Assembly (NCBI GenBank): GCA_046153015.1
Contig: JBJXGF010000129.1
Span: 1-12,585, forward strand
Length of the DNA: 12,585 nucleotides
Source: JBJXGF01 sp046153015
GTDB lineage: Bacteria > Actinomycetota > Acidimicrobiia > Acidimicrobiales > CAIXPF01
Direction: 5' to 3'
Shown here: in pieces, positions 1-5,798 of the stretch
Layout of the letters: every line of letters begins with the position of its first letter
Position numbering within the stretch: the stretch's first letter is position 1
Program-made: the position numbers and the translations under genes
Notes under the pieces: generated by a model
Database searches by the model: none
What the model saw: only the letters and a program-made list of their open reading frames with translations
What the model was told of the DNA's origin: nothing

Positions 1-339
1 CCACGCCCCCGCCGCCGGGGCCGGCGGGGCGGGCGAGGCCGGCGGCTCGGCCCGCGCCGGGTAGGCCAGCGCGTTCGCGATCCCTCGCCACCCGCTCTCG
101 CCGGGCAGCGCATAGGCGGCCGGCTCGTTGCGCAGCGCGAGGCAGGCGGCGAGCTCGGCGGTGAGCTCGTCGGCCACCGCGGCCTCGAGCGAGCCGACCG
201 CCACCAGCGCCAGGAGGGCCGCCTCGATCGCGCCGTGCACCCGCACGTCGGCGACCTTGCCCGGGAACGCCGACGGCTCGGTCAGCACCCGTTCGACGAG
301 GAGGCGGGCGGCGCGCTCGCCCGCTGCCAGCCGGTTCAA
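1..339 (-). CDS. Hypothetical protein, N-terminal fragment (runs off the left edge)
   Basis: The minus strand is open from a TTG at 339-337 to the window edge (113 codons), beginning LNRLAAGERAARLL. The TTG overlaps the stop codon of the upstream amidohydrolase as TTGA (339-336), the arrangement expected for translational coupling, and this decided the start. No ATG occurs in this stretch, so the gene is easily missed. About the first 95 residues are Ala/Leu/Glu-rich and look alpha-helical (for example IEAALLALVAVGSLEAAVAD). The last visible residues form a Pro/Ala linker (PPASPAPPAPAAGAW), so a second region probably lies outside the window. No signal peptide or clear membrane helix is visible. 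I do not recognise the family. Its position makes a role linked to the amidohydrolase likely, but that is inference only. The reading frame is fairly certain because codon bias stays consistent and no stop appears. Confidence 0.6.
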   Translation of the reverse strand, partial: MNRLAAGERAARLLVERVLTEPSAFPGKVADVRVHGAIEAALLALVAVGSLEAAVADELTAELAACLALRNEPAAYALPGESGWRGIANALAYPARAEPPASPAPPAPAAGAW

Positions 340-1709
340 ATCGGTTGGGTGGGCCCGCGGTGCACGAGTCGCCCGCGGCCCGGTGCGCCCCGCACGTCGG
401 CGCCCTCGGCGACCACCTCGCCCCGGCTGAGCGTGAAGGCCGGCCAGCCGGTGACCTCCCATCCGTCGTAGGGGGTGTAGTCGGCGCGGGAGTGCATCGA
501 CGCGCCGTCGACCACCCGCACCGCCGCCGGGTCCCACACCACGAGGTCGGCGTCGGCGCCCACCGCGATCGTGCCCTTCTGCGGGTACATGCCAAAGAGC
601 TTGGCCGGGTTGGTGGCGGTGACCTCCACGAACCGGCCGACGCTCACCCGCCCCGTGCGCACCCCGGCCGACCAGAACATCGGCAGGCAGGTCTCGAGGT
701 CGGCCACGCCCTGTCGCAGGTTGGTGGCGTCGAGCCCCGGGTCGAGCTTGGCCGCCAGCGACCACGGGGCATGGTCGGTGGCCAGCGTGTCGATGTCGTT
801 GAAGCGGATGCCGGCCCACATGGCGTCCACGTCGGACTGGGCCCGCAGCGGGGGCGCGCCGGCGTACTTCGCGGCGTCGGGCTCGAGGAAGCGGTCCGCG
901 GTGAGGTGCAGGTACATCGGCCGGGTCTCGACGTAGACCGGCAGACCGGCCAAGCGGCCCTCCCGGCACTCGCGCAGCGCGGCCTCCGCCGCGAGGTGCA
1001 CCACGTAGATCGTGGCCCCGGTCGCCTCGGCGAACGCGACCGCCCGGGCGGTGGCCACCCGCTCGGTGAACACGGGCCGGCTCGCCGGATAGTGCCGCGG
1101 CTCGAGCAGGCCCTGCTCGCGCAGCACGTTGCAGGCGCAGTCCATGGTGGGGCTGTCCTCGCAGTGGACCATCGCGATCACCCCCGCCCCCGCCGCCCGG
1201 CGCAGCGCCTCCAGGTACTCGGGCACCTGACGGTCGAAGCGGCGGAACGACAGGAAGATCTTGATCGAGGTGCACCCCTCCTTGGCGAGGGTCTCGATCT
1301 GGTCGAGGTTGGCCGGGGTGGGCTCCATCACCACCGGGTGCAGCACGTAGTCGCAGAGCGAGAGCCGGTCGCCCTCGGCCCGATCCCGGGCGACGGCGTC
1401 GGCCAAGGTCTCGCCCTGGTACGGGAACGAGACGTTGCCCACCGTGGTGACCCCGCCGGCCAGCGCCGCCCGGGTGCCCGACTCGAAGTCGTCGACCCAC
1501 TCCCACATCCCCGGCCGGTTCGACGGCGGGGTGAGGTGCACGTGCATGTCGACCCCGCCGGGCAGCACGTACTTGCCGCGGGCGTCGATCTCGGTGGGCG
1601 CCGCCATGGCGCCCCCCAGCTGCACCACCTGGCCATCGGCCACGCCCACGTCGGTCACGGCCTGCCAGGCGCCGGTCGCGACTGTCCCCCCACGGATCAC
1701 CACGTCCAT
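336..1709 (-). CDS. Dihydropyrimidinase/hydantoinase-type amidohydrolase
   Basis: A 457-aa cyclic-amide hydrolase of the amidohydrolase superfamily (hydantoinase/dihydropyrimidinase/allantoinase group), a cytosolic enzyme that opens cyclic amide or ureide rings. The full binuclear metal site is visible: DMHVHL (His56, His58), the Lys expected to be carboxylated in TSIKIFLSF (Lys150), His182 in VHCED, His238 in VVHLAAEAAL, and Asp312 in LATDHAPW. The beta-sandwich parts are at both ends: VIRGGTV at the N-terminus and KGTIAVGADADLVVWDP towards the C-terminus. Length is normal for the family (about 450-480 aa). The ATG at 1709 is preceded, six bases away, by TAGAGT, consistent with a leaderless transcript. 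It diverges from the Nudix gene and its stop overlaps the next gene by 4 nt, so the two probably form an operon. Substrate (dihydrouracil, hydantoin or allantoin) cannot be settled from sequence alone. Confidence 0.9.
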   Translation of the reverse strand: MDVVIRGGTVATGAWQAVTDVGVADGQVVQLGGAMAAPTEIDARGKYVLPGGVDMHVHLTPPSNRPGMWEWVDDFESGTRAALAGGVTTVGNVSFPYQGETLADAVARDRAEGDRLSLCDYVLHPVVMEPTPANLDQIETLAKEGCTSIKIFLSFRRFDRQVPEYLEALRRAAGAGVIAMVHCEDSPTMDCACNVLREQGLLEPRHYPASRPVFTERVATARAVAFAEATGATIYVVHLAAEAALRECREGRLAGLPVYVETRPMYLHLTADRFLEPDAAKYAGAPPLRAQSDVDAMWAGIRFNDIDTLATDHAPWSLAAKLDPGLDATNLRQGVADLETCLPMFWSAGVRTGRVSVGRFVEVTATNPAKLFGMYPQKGTIAVGADADLVVWDPAAVRVVDGASMHSRADYTPYDGWEVTGWPAFTLSRGEVVAEGADVRGAPGRGRLVHRGPTQPI

Positions 1710-1715
1710 GGCCGG

Positions 1716-1721
1716 ACTCTA
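1716..1721 (-). promoter_or_regulatory. Candidate -10 box for the amidohydrolase (leaderless)
   Basis: On the minus strand TAGAGT fits the actinobacterial TANNNT -10 pattern and ends six bases before the ATG at 1709, so the transcript would start at or next to the start codon. No good -35 hexamer sits 17 bp upstream, and no Shine-Dalgarno sequence is seen. Confidence 0.4.
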
Positions 1722-1725
1722 CTGA

Positions 1726-1740
1726 GCCGGCTGAGCCGGC
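1726..1740. promoter_or_regulatory. Inverted repeat, possible operator between divergent genes
   Basis: gccggct-g-agccggc has perfect 7-bp arms around a single central base. It lies five bases upstream of the candidate -10 box of the amidohydrolase, where a repressor or activator would act, in a 101-bp divergent intergenic region. The motif ctgagccgg also occurs three times here (1722-1730, 1731-1739, 1752-1760). Regulatory function is inference; GC-rich sequence yields such palindromes by chance fairly often. Confidence 0.3.
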
Positions 1741-1796
1741 CGTGCTCCGCACTGAGCCGGAGCCGGGCGCACTGGGCCGCCGACCGCCCGGGGTGC

Positions 1797-1802
1797 TACA
1801 AC
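1797..1802 (+). promoter_or_regulatory. Possible -10 box for the Nudix gene
   Basis: TACAAC lies eight bases before the GTG at 1811, the spacing seen for leaderless genes. It matches the -10 consensus only partly (T-A-x-A-A-x) and has no convincing -35 box. It supports choosing the GTG at 1811 over the upstream in-frame GTG at 1742. Confidence 0.25.
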
Positions 1803-1810
1803 CAGGCCCG

Positions 1811-2668
1811 GTGGAGGACCTCGACCCGCTGCTCGTGCCGGTTCGGCCGGCGGCCACGGTGATGCTGGTGCAGGACCGGCCGAAGCTGTCGGTGCTGATG
1901 ATCCGGCGCGCCGCGACCCACGTGTTCGCCAACGCGATGTGGGTCTACCCGGGCGGTTCGGTGGACTCGGCCGACGCGCTGGGCTTCGAGGCCCGCTGCG
2001 TGGGGCTCGACGATGCCGCGGCCAGCGCCCAGCTCGGCGTGGAGGCCGGCGGCCTCGCGTACTACGTGGCCGCCATCCGCGAGGCCTTCGAAGAGGCCGG
2101 GGTGCTGCTCGGCCGGCCCGCATCGGGCGGCCAGCTCGACTGGGCCGACGACGCCACCGCCGCCCGCTTCGAGGAGCACCGCGTGGAGCTCAACGCCGGC
2201 CGGCGCGCCTTTCTCGACATCGTGGCCGAGGAGCACCTCGTGCTCGACGCCGGGCTGCTCCACCCGGTGGGCCACTGGATCACGCCGCTCGGCTCGCCCC
2301 GCCGATTCGACACCCGCTTCTTCCTCGCCGCGATGCCGCCCGGGCAGACGCCGATGCACGACGACGGCGAGGCCGTGCACCACGAATGGTTCGAGCCGGC
2401 GGCGGCGATCGAGCGCTGGCTGCTCGACGACATGCCGATGATGAGCCCCACCGCCCGCATGCTGCGCTCGCTCGGCGAGTACGCCGCGGCGGAGGAGGCG
2501 ATGGCGGCCATGGCCGCGGGCCCGCCGATGCAGCAGGTGCGGGTGGTGCGCGACGACGAGGCCGGGGTGTACGAGGTCCTGCTGCCCGGCGACGCCGGCT
2601 ACGCCGAGGCCGACCCCGAGCGCGAGTTCGGCTTCGTGCGGCTGTGGAAGCCGCCGGCCCCGCTCTGA
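1811..2668 (+). CDS. NUDT19-like Nudix hydrolase
   Basis: A 285-aa Nudix hydrolase beginning VEDLDPLLVPVRPAATVML. The fold is shown by MWVYPGG (residues 44-49 region) and the second half of the Nudix box, REAFEEAGVLL (residues 90-100). The two halves are about 27 residues further apart than in the canonical G-x5-E-x7-REUXEEXGU box, and the box glutamate expected before the REUXEE block is absent. This split box is typical of the NUDT19 group, whose characterised mammalian member hydrolyses CoA and acyl-CoA; the metal-binding EE pair is retained. A later DTRFFLAAMP strand also fits that group. The frame is open upstream to a GTG at 1742, but residues 1-23 of that version are low-complexity, so the GTG at 1811 is preferred. 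CoA diphosphatase activity is inference from the subfamily. The stop codon lies in a tandem repeat. Confidence 0.85.
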   Translation: MEDLDPLLVPVRPAATVMLVQDRPKLSVLMIRRAATHVFANAMWVYPGGSVDSADALGFEARCVGLDDAAASAQLGVEAGGLAYYVAAIREAFEEAGVLLGRPASGGQLDWADDATAARFEEHRVELNAGRRAFLDIVAEEHLVLDAGLLHPVGHWITPLGSPRRFDTRFFLAAMPPGQTPMHDDGEAVHHEWFEPAAAIERWLLDDMPMMSPTARMLRSLGEYAAAEEAMAAMAAGPPMQQVRVVRDDEAGVYEVLLPGDAGYAEADPEREFGFVRLWKPPAPL

Positions 2669-2706
2669 TCGGCACAGCTCTGATCGGCACAGCTCTGATC
2701 GGCGCA
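2662..2706. repeat. Three tandem 15-bp units spanning the Nudix stop codon
   Basis: The unit gctctgatcggcaca occurs at 2662-2676 and 2677-2691, and once more with one mismatch at 2692-2706. The first copy contains the stop codon TGA of the Nudix gene (2666-2668). Because the unit is 15 bp, each later copy places another TGA in the same frame (2681-2683 and 2696-2698). Probably a replication-slippage array. Confidence 0.9.
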
Positions 2707-2776
2707 GCGCCGCCTGGCGTGAGGCGATCCGCCTAGGCATATGTACTCACAGTGTCGGATCGAACACGCAGGTGAT

Positions 2777-2782
2777 TAGGCT
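2777..2782 (+). promoter_or_regulatory. Candidate -10 box for the lipoprotein gene (leaderless)
   Basis: TAGGCT fits TANNNT and ends seven bases before the ATG at 2790, so the transcript would start at or next to the start codon. A weak -35 candidate, tgtcgg (2753-2758), lies 18 bp upstream. No Shine-Dalgarno sequence precedes the ATG, in agreement with leaderless expression. Confidence 0.4.
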
Positions 2783-2789
2783 CACGCCC

Positions 2790-3338
2790 ATGATCGGAAC
2801 CGCAGCTCGCCGCCTGTCTGCGCTCGCCGCCGGCGGGCTCCTCCTCACTGGGTGCGTTCGCCTTCCGGTCCCGAAGACCGTCGTGTCCCCCGGCAACCCG
2901 GCGCAGGCCACCGCGCTGCAGGCGGCGCTGACCATGTGGCTCACCGGGCCCGCCGCGTACGAGATGACCTACACGTGTCTGGGCGATTGCCTCGGCGACG
3001 ACCCGGGCCCGTTCATCGTGCACGTCAACACCCCCGCCGAGCGTGCCGAGAGCTGCGACGACCCCGTCGCCGCCGCCCCCGACGACCCGGCGAACACGGT
3101 GCGGCGGGCGAGCGACAACAGCGCCCTGAGCTGGGACGACTACGGGTACACGATCGAGGATCTCTTCGACCTGCTCTGCCAGGCGGTCGCGCTGCCCATC
3201 GACGGGCTGGAGGCGCACTACGACCCGACGACCGGGCATCCCCAGGTGTCGATCTTCAACGAGGCGGCCGCCGATCCCGGCGACGACGTGGCCTACCTCG
3301 TGCTCGACGTCCGCCCGGTCACGCCGGTTCCCACCTGA
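2790..3338 (+). CDS. Secreted lipoprotein, DUF6174-like
   Basis: A 182-aa exported lipoprotein. Residues 1-21 form a signal peptide (two Arg, hydrophobic ALAAGGLLL) ending in the lipobox LTGC, with Cys22 as the lipid attachment site. The mature part resembles the DUF6174 domain: YEMTYTC near residue 57, YTIEDLFDLL at 120-129, and YDPTTGHPQVSIF at 144-156, close to the family's typical end. Cysteines at 63, 67, 89 and 130 could form disulfides outside the membrane. Molecular function of DUF6174 is unknown. The ATG at 2790 was chosen over an in-frame GTG at 2772 because it gives a normal signal peptide and sits correctly after a -10 box. It follows the Nudix gene by 121 bp with its own promoter and converges on the 81-aa gene. 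Family assignment is from pattern memory and could be tested by a profile search. Confidence 0.8.
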   Translation: MIGTAARRLSALAAGGLLLTGCVRLPVPKTVVSPGNPAQATALQAALTMWLTGPAAYEMTYTCLGDCLGDDPGPFIVHVNTPAERAESCDDPVAAAPDDPANTVRRASDNSALSWDDYGYTIEDLFDLLCQAVALPIDGLEAHYDPTTGHPQVSIFNEAAADPGDDVAYLVLDVRPVTPVPT

Positions 3339-3339
3339 G

Positions 3340-3351
3340 CGCAGGCCTGCG
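3340..3351. terminator. Short palindrome between convergent genes
   Basis: cgcaggcctgcg is a perfect 12-bp palindrome filling most of the 15-bp gap between the lipoprotein stop and the stop of the opposing 81-aa gene. It could end transcription from both sides, but the stem is only 4-5 bp with a minimal loop and there is no T-tract. Confidence 0.25.
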
Positions 3352-3353
3352 GG

Positions 3354-3599
3354 CTACTCCCAGCCTTCGAGGAGCTCCTTGCGGAGCAGGTCGGCCTGCA
3401 CGGTCAGGGCGCCGAGCAGCTCCTCCCGGTTCGGGCGGTGGGTCGTGCGATAGCTCCACGCCGCCCGACCGCTCTCGTCGAGGCTCTTGACCAGCACGAG
3501 CGCTTCGAGGGGCGTCCAGCCCGGCGGCAGCGCGTGGATGCCGAATCCCGGCAGCACTTCGCCGAGCGGTCGCCGGTCGTCGCCGTCGGCGGGCTGCAT
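3354..3599 (-). CDS. Small conserved-looking hypothetical protein, 81 aa
   Basis: A small soluble protein starting MQPADGDDRRPLGEVLPGFG. The start was set at ATG 3599 because GGGAGG (3610-3605) lies five bases upstream, one of the best Shine-Dalgarno sites in the window; an in-frame ATG at 3623 has none. The N-terminal third is Gly/Pro-rich (FGIHALPPGWTPLEALVLVK). The centre looks like a beta segment (VLVKSLDESGRAAWSYRTT), and the C-terminus like a charged helix (REELLGALTVQADLLRKELL). There is no signal peptide, membrane helix or cysteine. I do not recognise a named family. It is read in the same direction as prmA, 153 bp downstream of it, so co-transcription is possible, but the strong separate RBS and the gap leave this open. 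Confidence 0.7.
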   Translation of the reverse strand: MQPADGDDRRPLGEVLPGFGIHALPPGWTPLEALVLVKSLDESGRAAWSYRTTHRPNREELLGALTVQADLLRKELLEGWE

Positions 3600-3604
3600 C
3601 CGGT

Positions 3605-3610
3605 CCTCCC
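3605..3610 (-). promoter_or_regulatory. Strong ribosome binding site for the 81-aa gene
   Basis: GGGAGG on the minus strand, five bases before the ATG at 3599. It decides the start against the in-frame ATG at 3623, from which this sequence would be coding. Confidence 0.7.
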
Positions 3611-3752
3611 TTTCAGGTTTCATTCGTCCCGTCCCCGGTGCGTCGGCGGTCTGTGGGTCGAGTGGAGCTGTACCGCCAGTCCACCGTCACTGCTAGTGGT
3701 CATCCCGCCCATGTGGGAGGTAGAACTGGCGCCGGCGGCCGAGCCACGCCGC

Positions 3753-4709
3753 CTAGCCAAGCGGCCGAGAGGCTAGCTTGCGGGCGCGCTCGGGAGCCGT
3801 GGCGGATCGCCCGTTTTCTCGCCGCAGCACCAACGCCGCCCAGCCCTCCAGCTCCCGGCGATCCACCAGCGTGAGCGGCGGCGACACCCCGCCCGGCGGG
3901 GGGCCGCAGAACGCCGCCGCCACCTCCGCCGCCTGCGCGGGGAGCATGCCGGCCAGCACGAGGTGACCGCCAGGGGCGACCCGAGCGGCGAGCGGCCCGG
4001 CGAGGGACCGCAGGGTGGCGCCGCTGATGTTCGCGAGCACGAGGGCGAACTCGCCGCCGGCCTGCGAGAGCGGCGTGAGCGAGGCATCGACCTGCACCTG
4101 GTTCGCGGCGGCGTTGGCCAGCGTGACCCGCACGGCGTCGGGGTCCACGTCGAGCGCGGTCACCGGGCCGGCCCCGAGCGCCGCCGCAGCCACGCTCAAC
4201 ACCCCCGAGCCGCAGCCCACGTCGAGCACGGCGCCGCCCGGCGCCAGCCGTTCCACCAGCGCCTCGAGCACGAGACGCGTGGTGGGGTGGCCGCCGTGGC
4301 CGAAGACCCGGCCCGGATCGACGCGCACCACCACGGCGCCGGGCGGGTCCGACCCGTCGAGCCAGGCGGGGCGCACCACCAACGGGCCGACCACGGTGTC
4401 GGCGGCGAAGGCCCGCCAGTCGTCGAGGCCGGCGTCGGCCGCCGCCTCGACGAGGTCCACCCGCTCCGCCAGCCTCGCCGCCGTTCCGAGGGCGGGGGAG
4501 CGCGGGGGCTGGCGCAGGGCAGCGGCGGCGCCGGCGGCGGCCTCGTCGTCGGCGAAGCCGGCCACGAGCGTGACCCGGCCCGGCCCGGCCGGGCGCGCGA
4601 CCAGCGCCGCGGCGCCGAGCGCCCACAGCTCGCCCGACACCACGTCGGCCGCCTCGGCCGAGGTCGTCACCTCGAGCACCGCAACTCTGCCCACCGGCGG
4701 TTCGCGCAT
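3753..4709 (-). CDS. prmA: Ribosomal protein L11 methyltransferase-like (PrmA)
   Basis: A 318-aa SAM-dependent methyltransferase. PrmA methylates ribosomal protein L11 in the cytosol. Residues 1-100 are a divergent Ala-rich region in the place of the L11-recognition domain. The family signature PGRVFGHGGHPTTRLVLEAL covers residues 132-151 (Escherichia coli has the related FGTGTHPTT). SAM-binding motif I is VLDVGCGSGVLSVAA (161-175), followed by VTALDVDPDAV and the substrate-side motif LVLANISG (223-230). The C-terminal 20 residues after LVLRREN are an unstructured basic tail. Length is near the family norm of about 290-320. The ATG at 4709 starts near the beginning of the first beta strand (RVAVLEVTT). 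It diverges from the L,D-transpeptidase gene. L11 as the actual substrate is inferred from the motif; the N-terminal domain is too divergent to prove it. Confidence 0.85.
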   Translation of the reverse strand: MREPPVGRVAVLEVTTSAEAADVVSGELWALGAAALVARPAGPGRVTLVAGFADDEAAAGAAAALRQPPRSPALGTAARLAERVDLVEAAADAGLDDWRAFAADTVVGPLVVRPAWLDGSDPPGAVVVRVDPGRVFGHGGHPTTRLVLEALVERLAPGGAVLDVGCGSGVLSVAAAALGAGPVTALDVDPDAVRVTLANAAANQVQVDASLTPLSQAGGEFALVLANISGATLRSLAGPLAARVAPGGHLVLAGMLPAQAAEVAAAFCGPPPGGVSPPLTLVDRRELEGWAALVLRRENGRSATAPERARKLASRPLG

Positions 4710-4812
4710 CGCCCGATAGGTTGACCCAGATCGTCTCGTCGGCGCCTGCGGATCCGGCTGTGCGCACCCGGGAATCGATCGTCACGGACGGCTCGATCGG
4801 AAAGAGCGCCAG

Positions 4813-5706
4813 ATGCGGGCGAGAGCGGTGCGGGCGGTGTGCGGCGGGCTCGTGGCACTGCTGGCGGCGGCGTTGTGGCCGGTGCAGCAGGCCGGCGCGG
4901 CGCGCCTCGACCCGGCCTCGCCCGGCGTGCGCGATTCGATCCAGCGCCTCTACCTGGGGCTGCTGGGCCGCCCGGCCGACCCCGGCGGGTTGGAGCACTG
5001 GGTCGGCGAGTACGCCGGCGGCCGGCCTCTCGAGTCGATCGCGACAGCCTTCGCCGCCAGCGAGGAGGCGCTCGCCGTCCACGGGGCGCTGCCGGAGGAC
5101 CCGACCGAGCTCGTCGCCCACCTCTACCGTTCGGTTCTCGGCCGCGACCCCGACCCCTTCGGGCTGGAGGCGCACGCGGCCGACGTCGCCTCCGGGGCGG
5201 TGACCCTCGGCGGGCTGCTCACGCGGTTCACGGAGTGCGACGAGTTCGTGGCCCGCACCGGCACCACGCCCCCGGCGGCCACGCCGCTGCCCGGCTCGGG
5301 CGAGACGGCGCCCGAGGGGTCCGGCGCCGGTCGGCGCATCGTGTACGCGGTGGCCGCCCAGCAGGTGTGGCTGGTGGACGACGGGGAGGCGGTGGTGCGG
5401 ACCTACGCCGTGTCGGGCAAGGCGAACACGCCGAGGCCGGGGGTGTACTCGGTGTACTCGAAATCCGCCCTGGCGTACGCCACGCATGACGGCTGGACGA
5501 TGGAGCACATGGTGCGCTTCGCCCGAGGCGCCCGGCTGGCCATCGGCTTCCACGCCATCCCCCGCACCCGGGCCGGCCGACCCGTCCAAGGCGAGGACGA
5601 GCTCGGCGCCTATCGGAGCTCGGGCTGCGTGCGCCAGAGCGACGCCGACGCCGCCTTCCTCTACGAGTGGGCCCCGATCGGCACGACCGTGGTGGTCCTG
5701 GCCTAG
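4813..5706 (+). CDS. Secreted L,D-transpeptidase (YkuD) with two DUF4214 repeats
   Basis: A 297-aa exported protein. Residues 1-30 are a signal peptide (basic start, hydrophobic core, AGAA at the end). Two DUF4214-type repeats follow: LYLGLLGRPADPGGLEHWV (46-64, extending to about 86) and LYRSVLGRDPDPFGLEAHA (104-122, to about 145). A Pro/Gly/Thr linker (about 150-173) leads to a C-terminal YkuD domain (about 175-297). That domain has the catalytic set His247 in IGFHAIP, Cys272 and Arg274 in SSGCVR, and ends with GTTVVVLA. The classical SHGC motif is SSGC here. YkuD enzymes cross-link peptidoglycan stems or attach proteins outside the membrane; the DUF4214 part may bind carbohydrate or surface layers, which is inference. 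RBS is weak (GGAAAGAG, six bases before ATG). A hairpin follows the stop. It lies beside glycosyltransferase and flippase genes, in keeping with an envelope role. Confidence 0.9.
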   Translation: MRARAVRAVCGGLVALLAAALWPVQQAGAARLDPASPGVRDSIQRLYLGLLGRPADPGGLEHWVGEYAGGRPLESIATAFAASEEALAVHGALPEDPTELVAHLYRSVLGRDPDPFGLEAHAADVASGAVTLGGLLTRFTECDEFVARTGTTPPAATPLPGSGETAPEGSGAGRRIVYAVAAQQVWLVDDGEAVVRTYAVSGKANTPRPGVYSVYSKSALAYATHDGWTMEHMVRFARGARLAIGFHAIPRTRAGRPVQGEDELGAYRSSGCVRQSDADAAFLYEWAPIGTTVVVLA

Positions 5707-5710
5707 CCGC

Positions 5711-5732
5711 CCGGCCCAGGCCGCCTGGCCGG
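5711..5732 (+). terminator. GC-rich hairpin after the L,D-transpeptidase gene
   Basis: ccggcc-(c)-agg-ccg-cct-ggccgg can form a 9-bp stem with one bulged C and a 3-base loop, starting five bases after the stop codon. There is no T-tract, so it would be a non-classical terminator or an mRNA 3' stabiliser. Confidence 0.45.
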
Positions 5733-5798
5733 CCCCGGCCCGGCGCACCGCCCGTGAACTCGGGTTTTGCGCCGGCGGCTGTACCCCGCACGTGTGCT

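Noticed and set aside
331..350. tRNA T-loop-like string ggttcaaatc
   Set aside because: No acceptor stem, D-arm or anticodon arm can be built around it, and it lies across the coupled stop and start of two genes.
345..1862. Long plus-strand frame opposite the amidohydrolase
   Set aside because: Arg/His/Gly-rich shadow of a gene with a complete metal site on the other strand.
3753..3776. Inverted repeat ctagcc...ggctag at the end of prmA as a terminator
   Set aside because: It lies within the last codons and stop of prmA, has only a 6-bp stem with a 12-base loop, and lacks a T-tract.
4721..4749. TTGACC as a -35 box for the L,D-transpeptidase gene
   Set aside because: No acceptable -10 hexamer occurs 16-19 bp downstream.
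4776..4799. Two cgatcg palindromes 18 bp apart upstream of the L,D-transpeptidase gene as an operator
   Set aside because: The hexamer is self-complementary and frequent in GC-rich actinobacterial DNA; no longer flanking symmetry supports a binding site.
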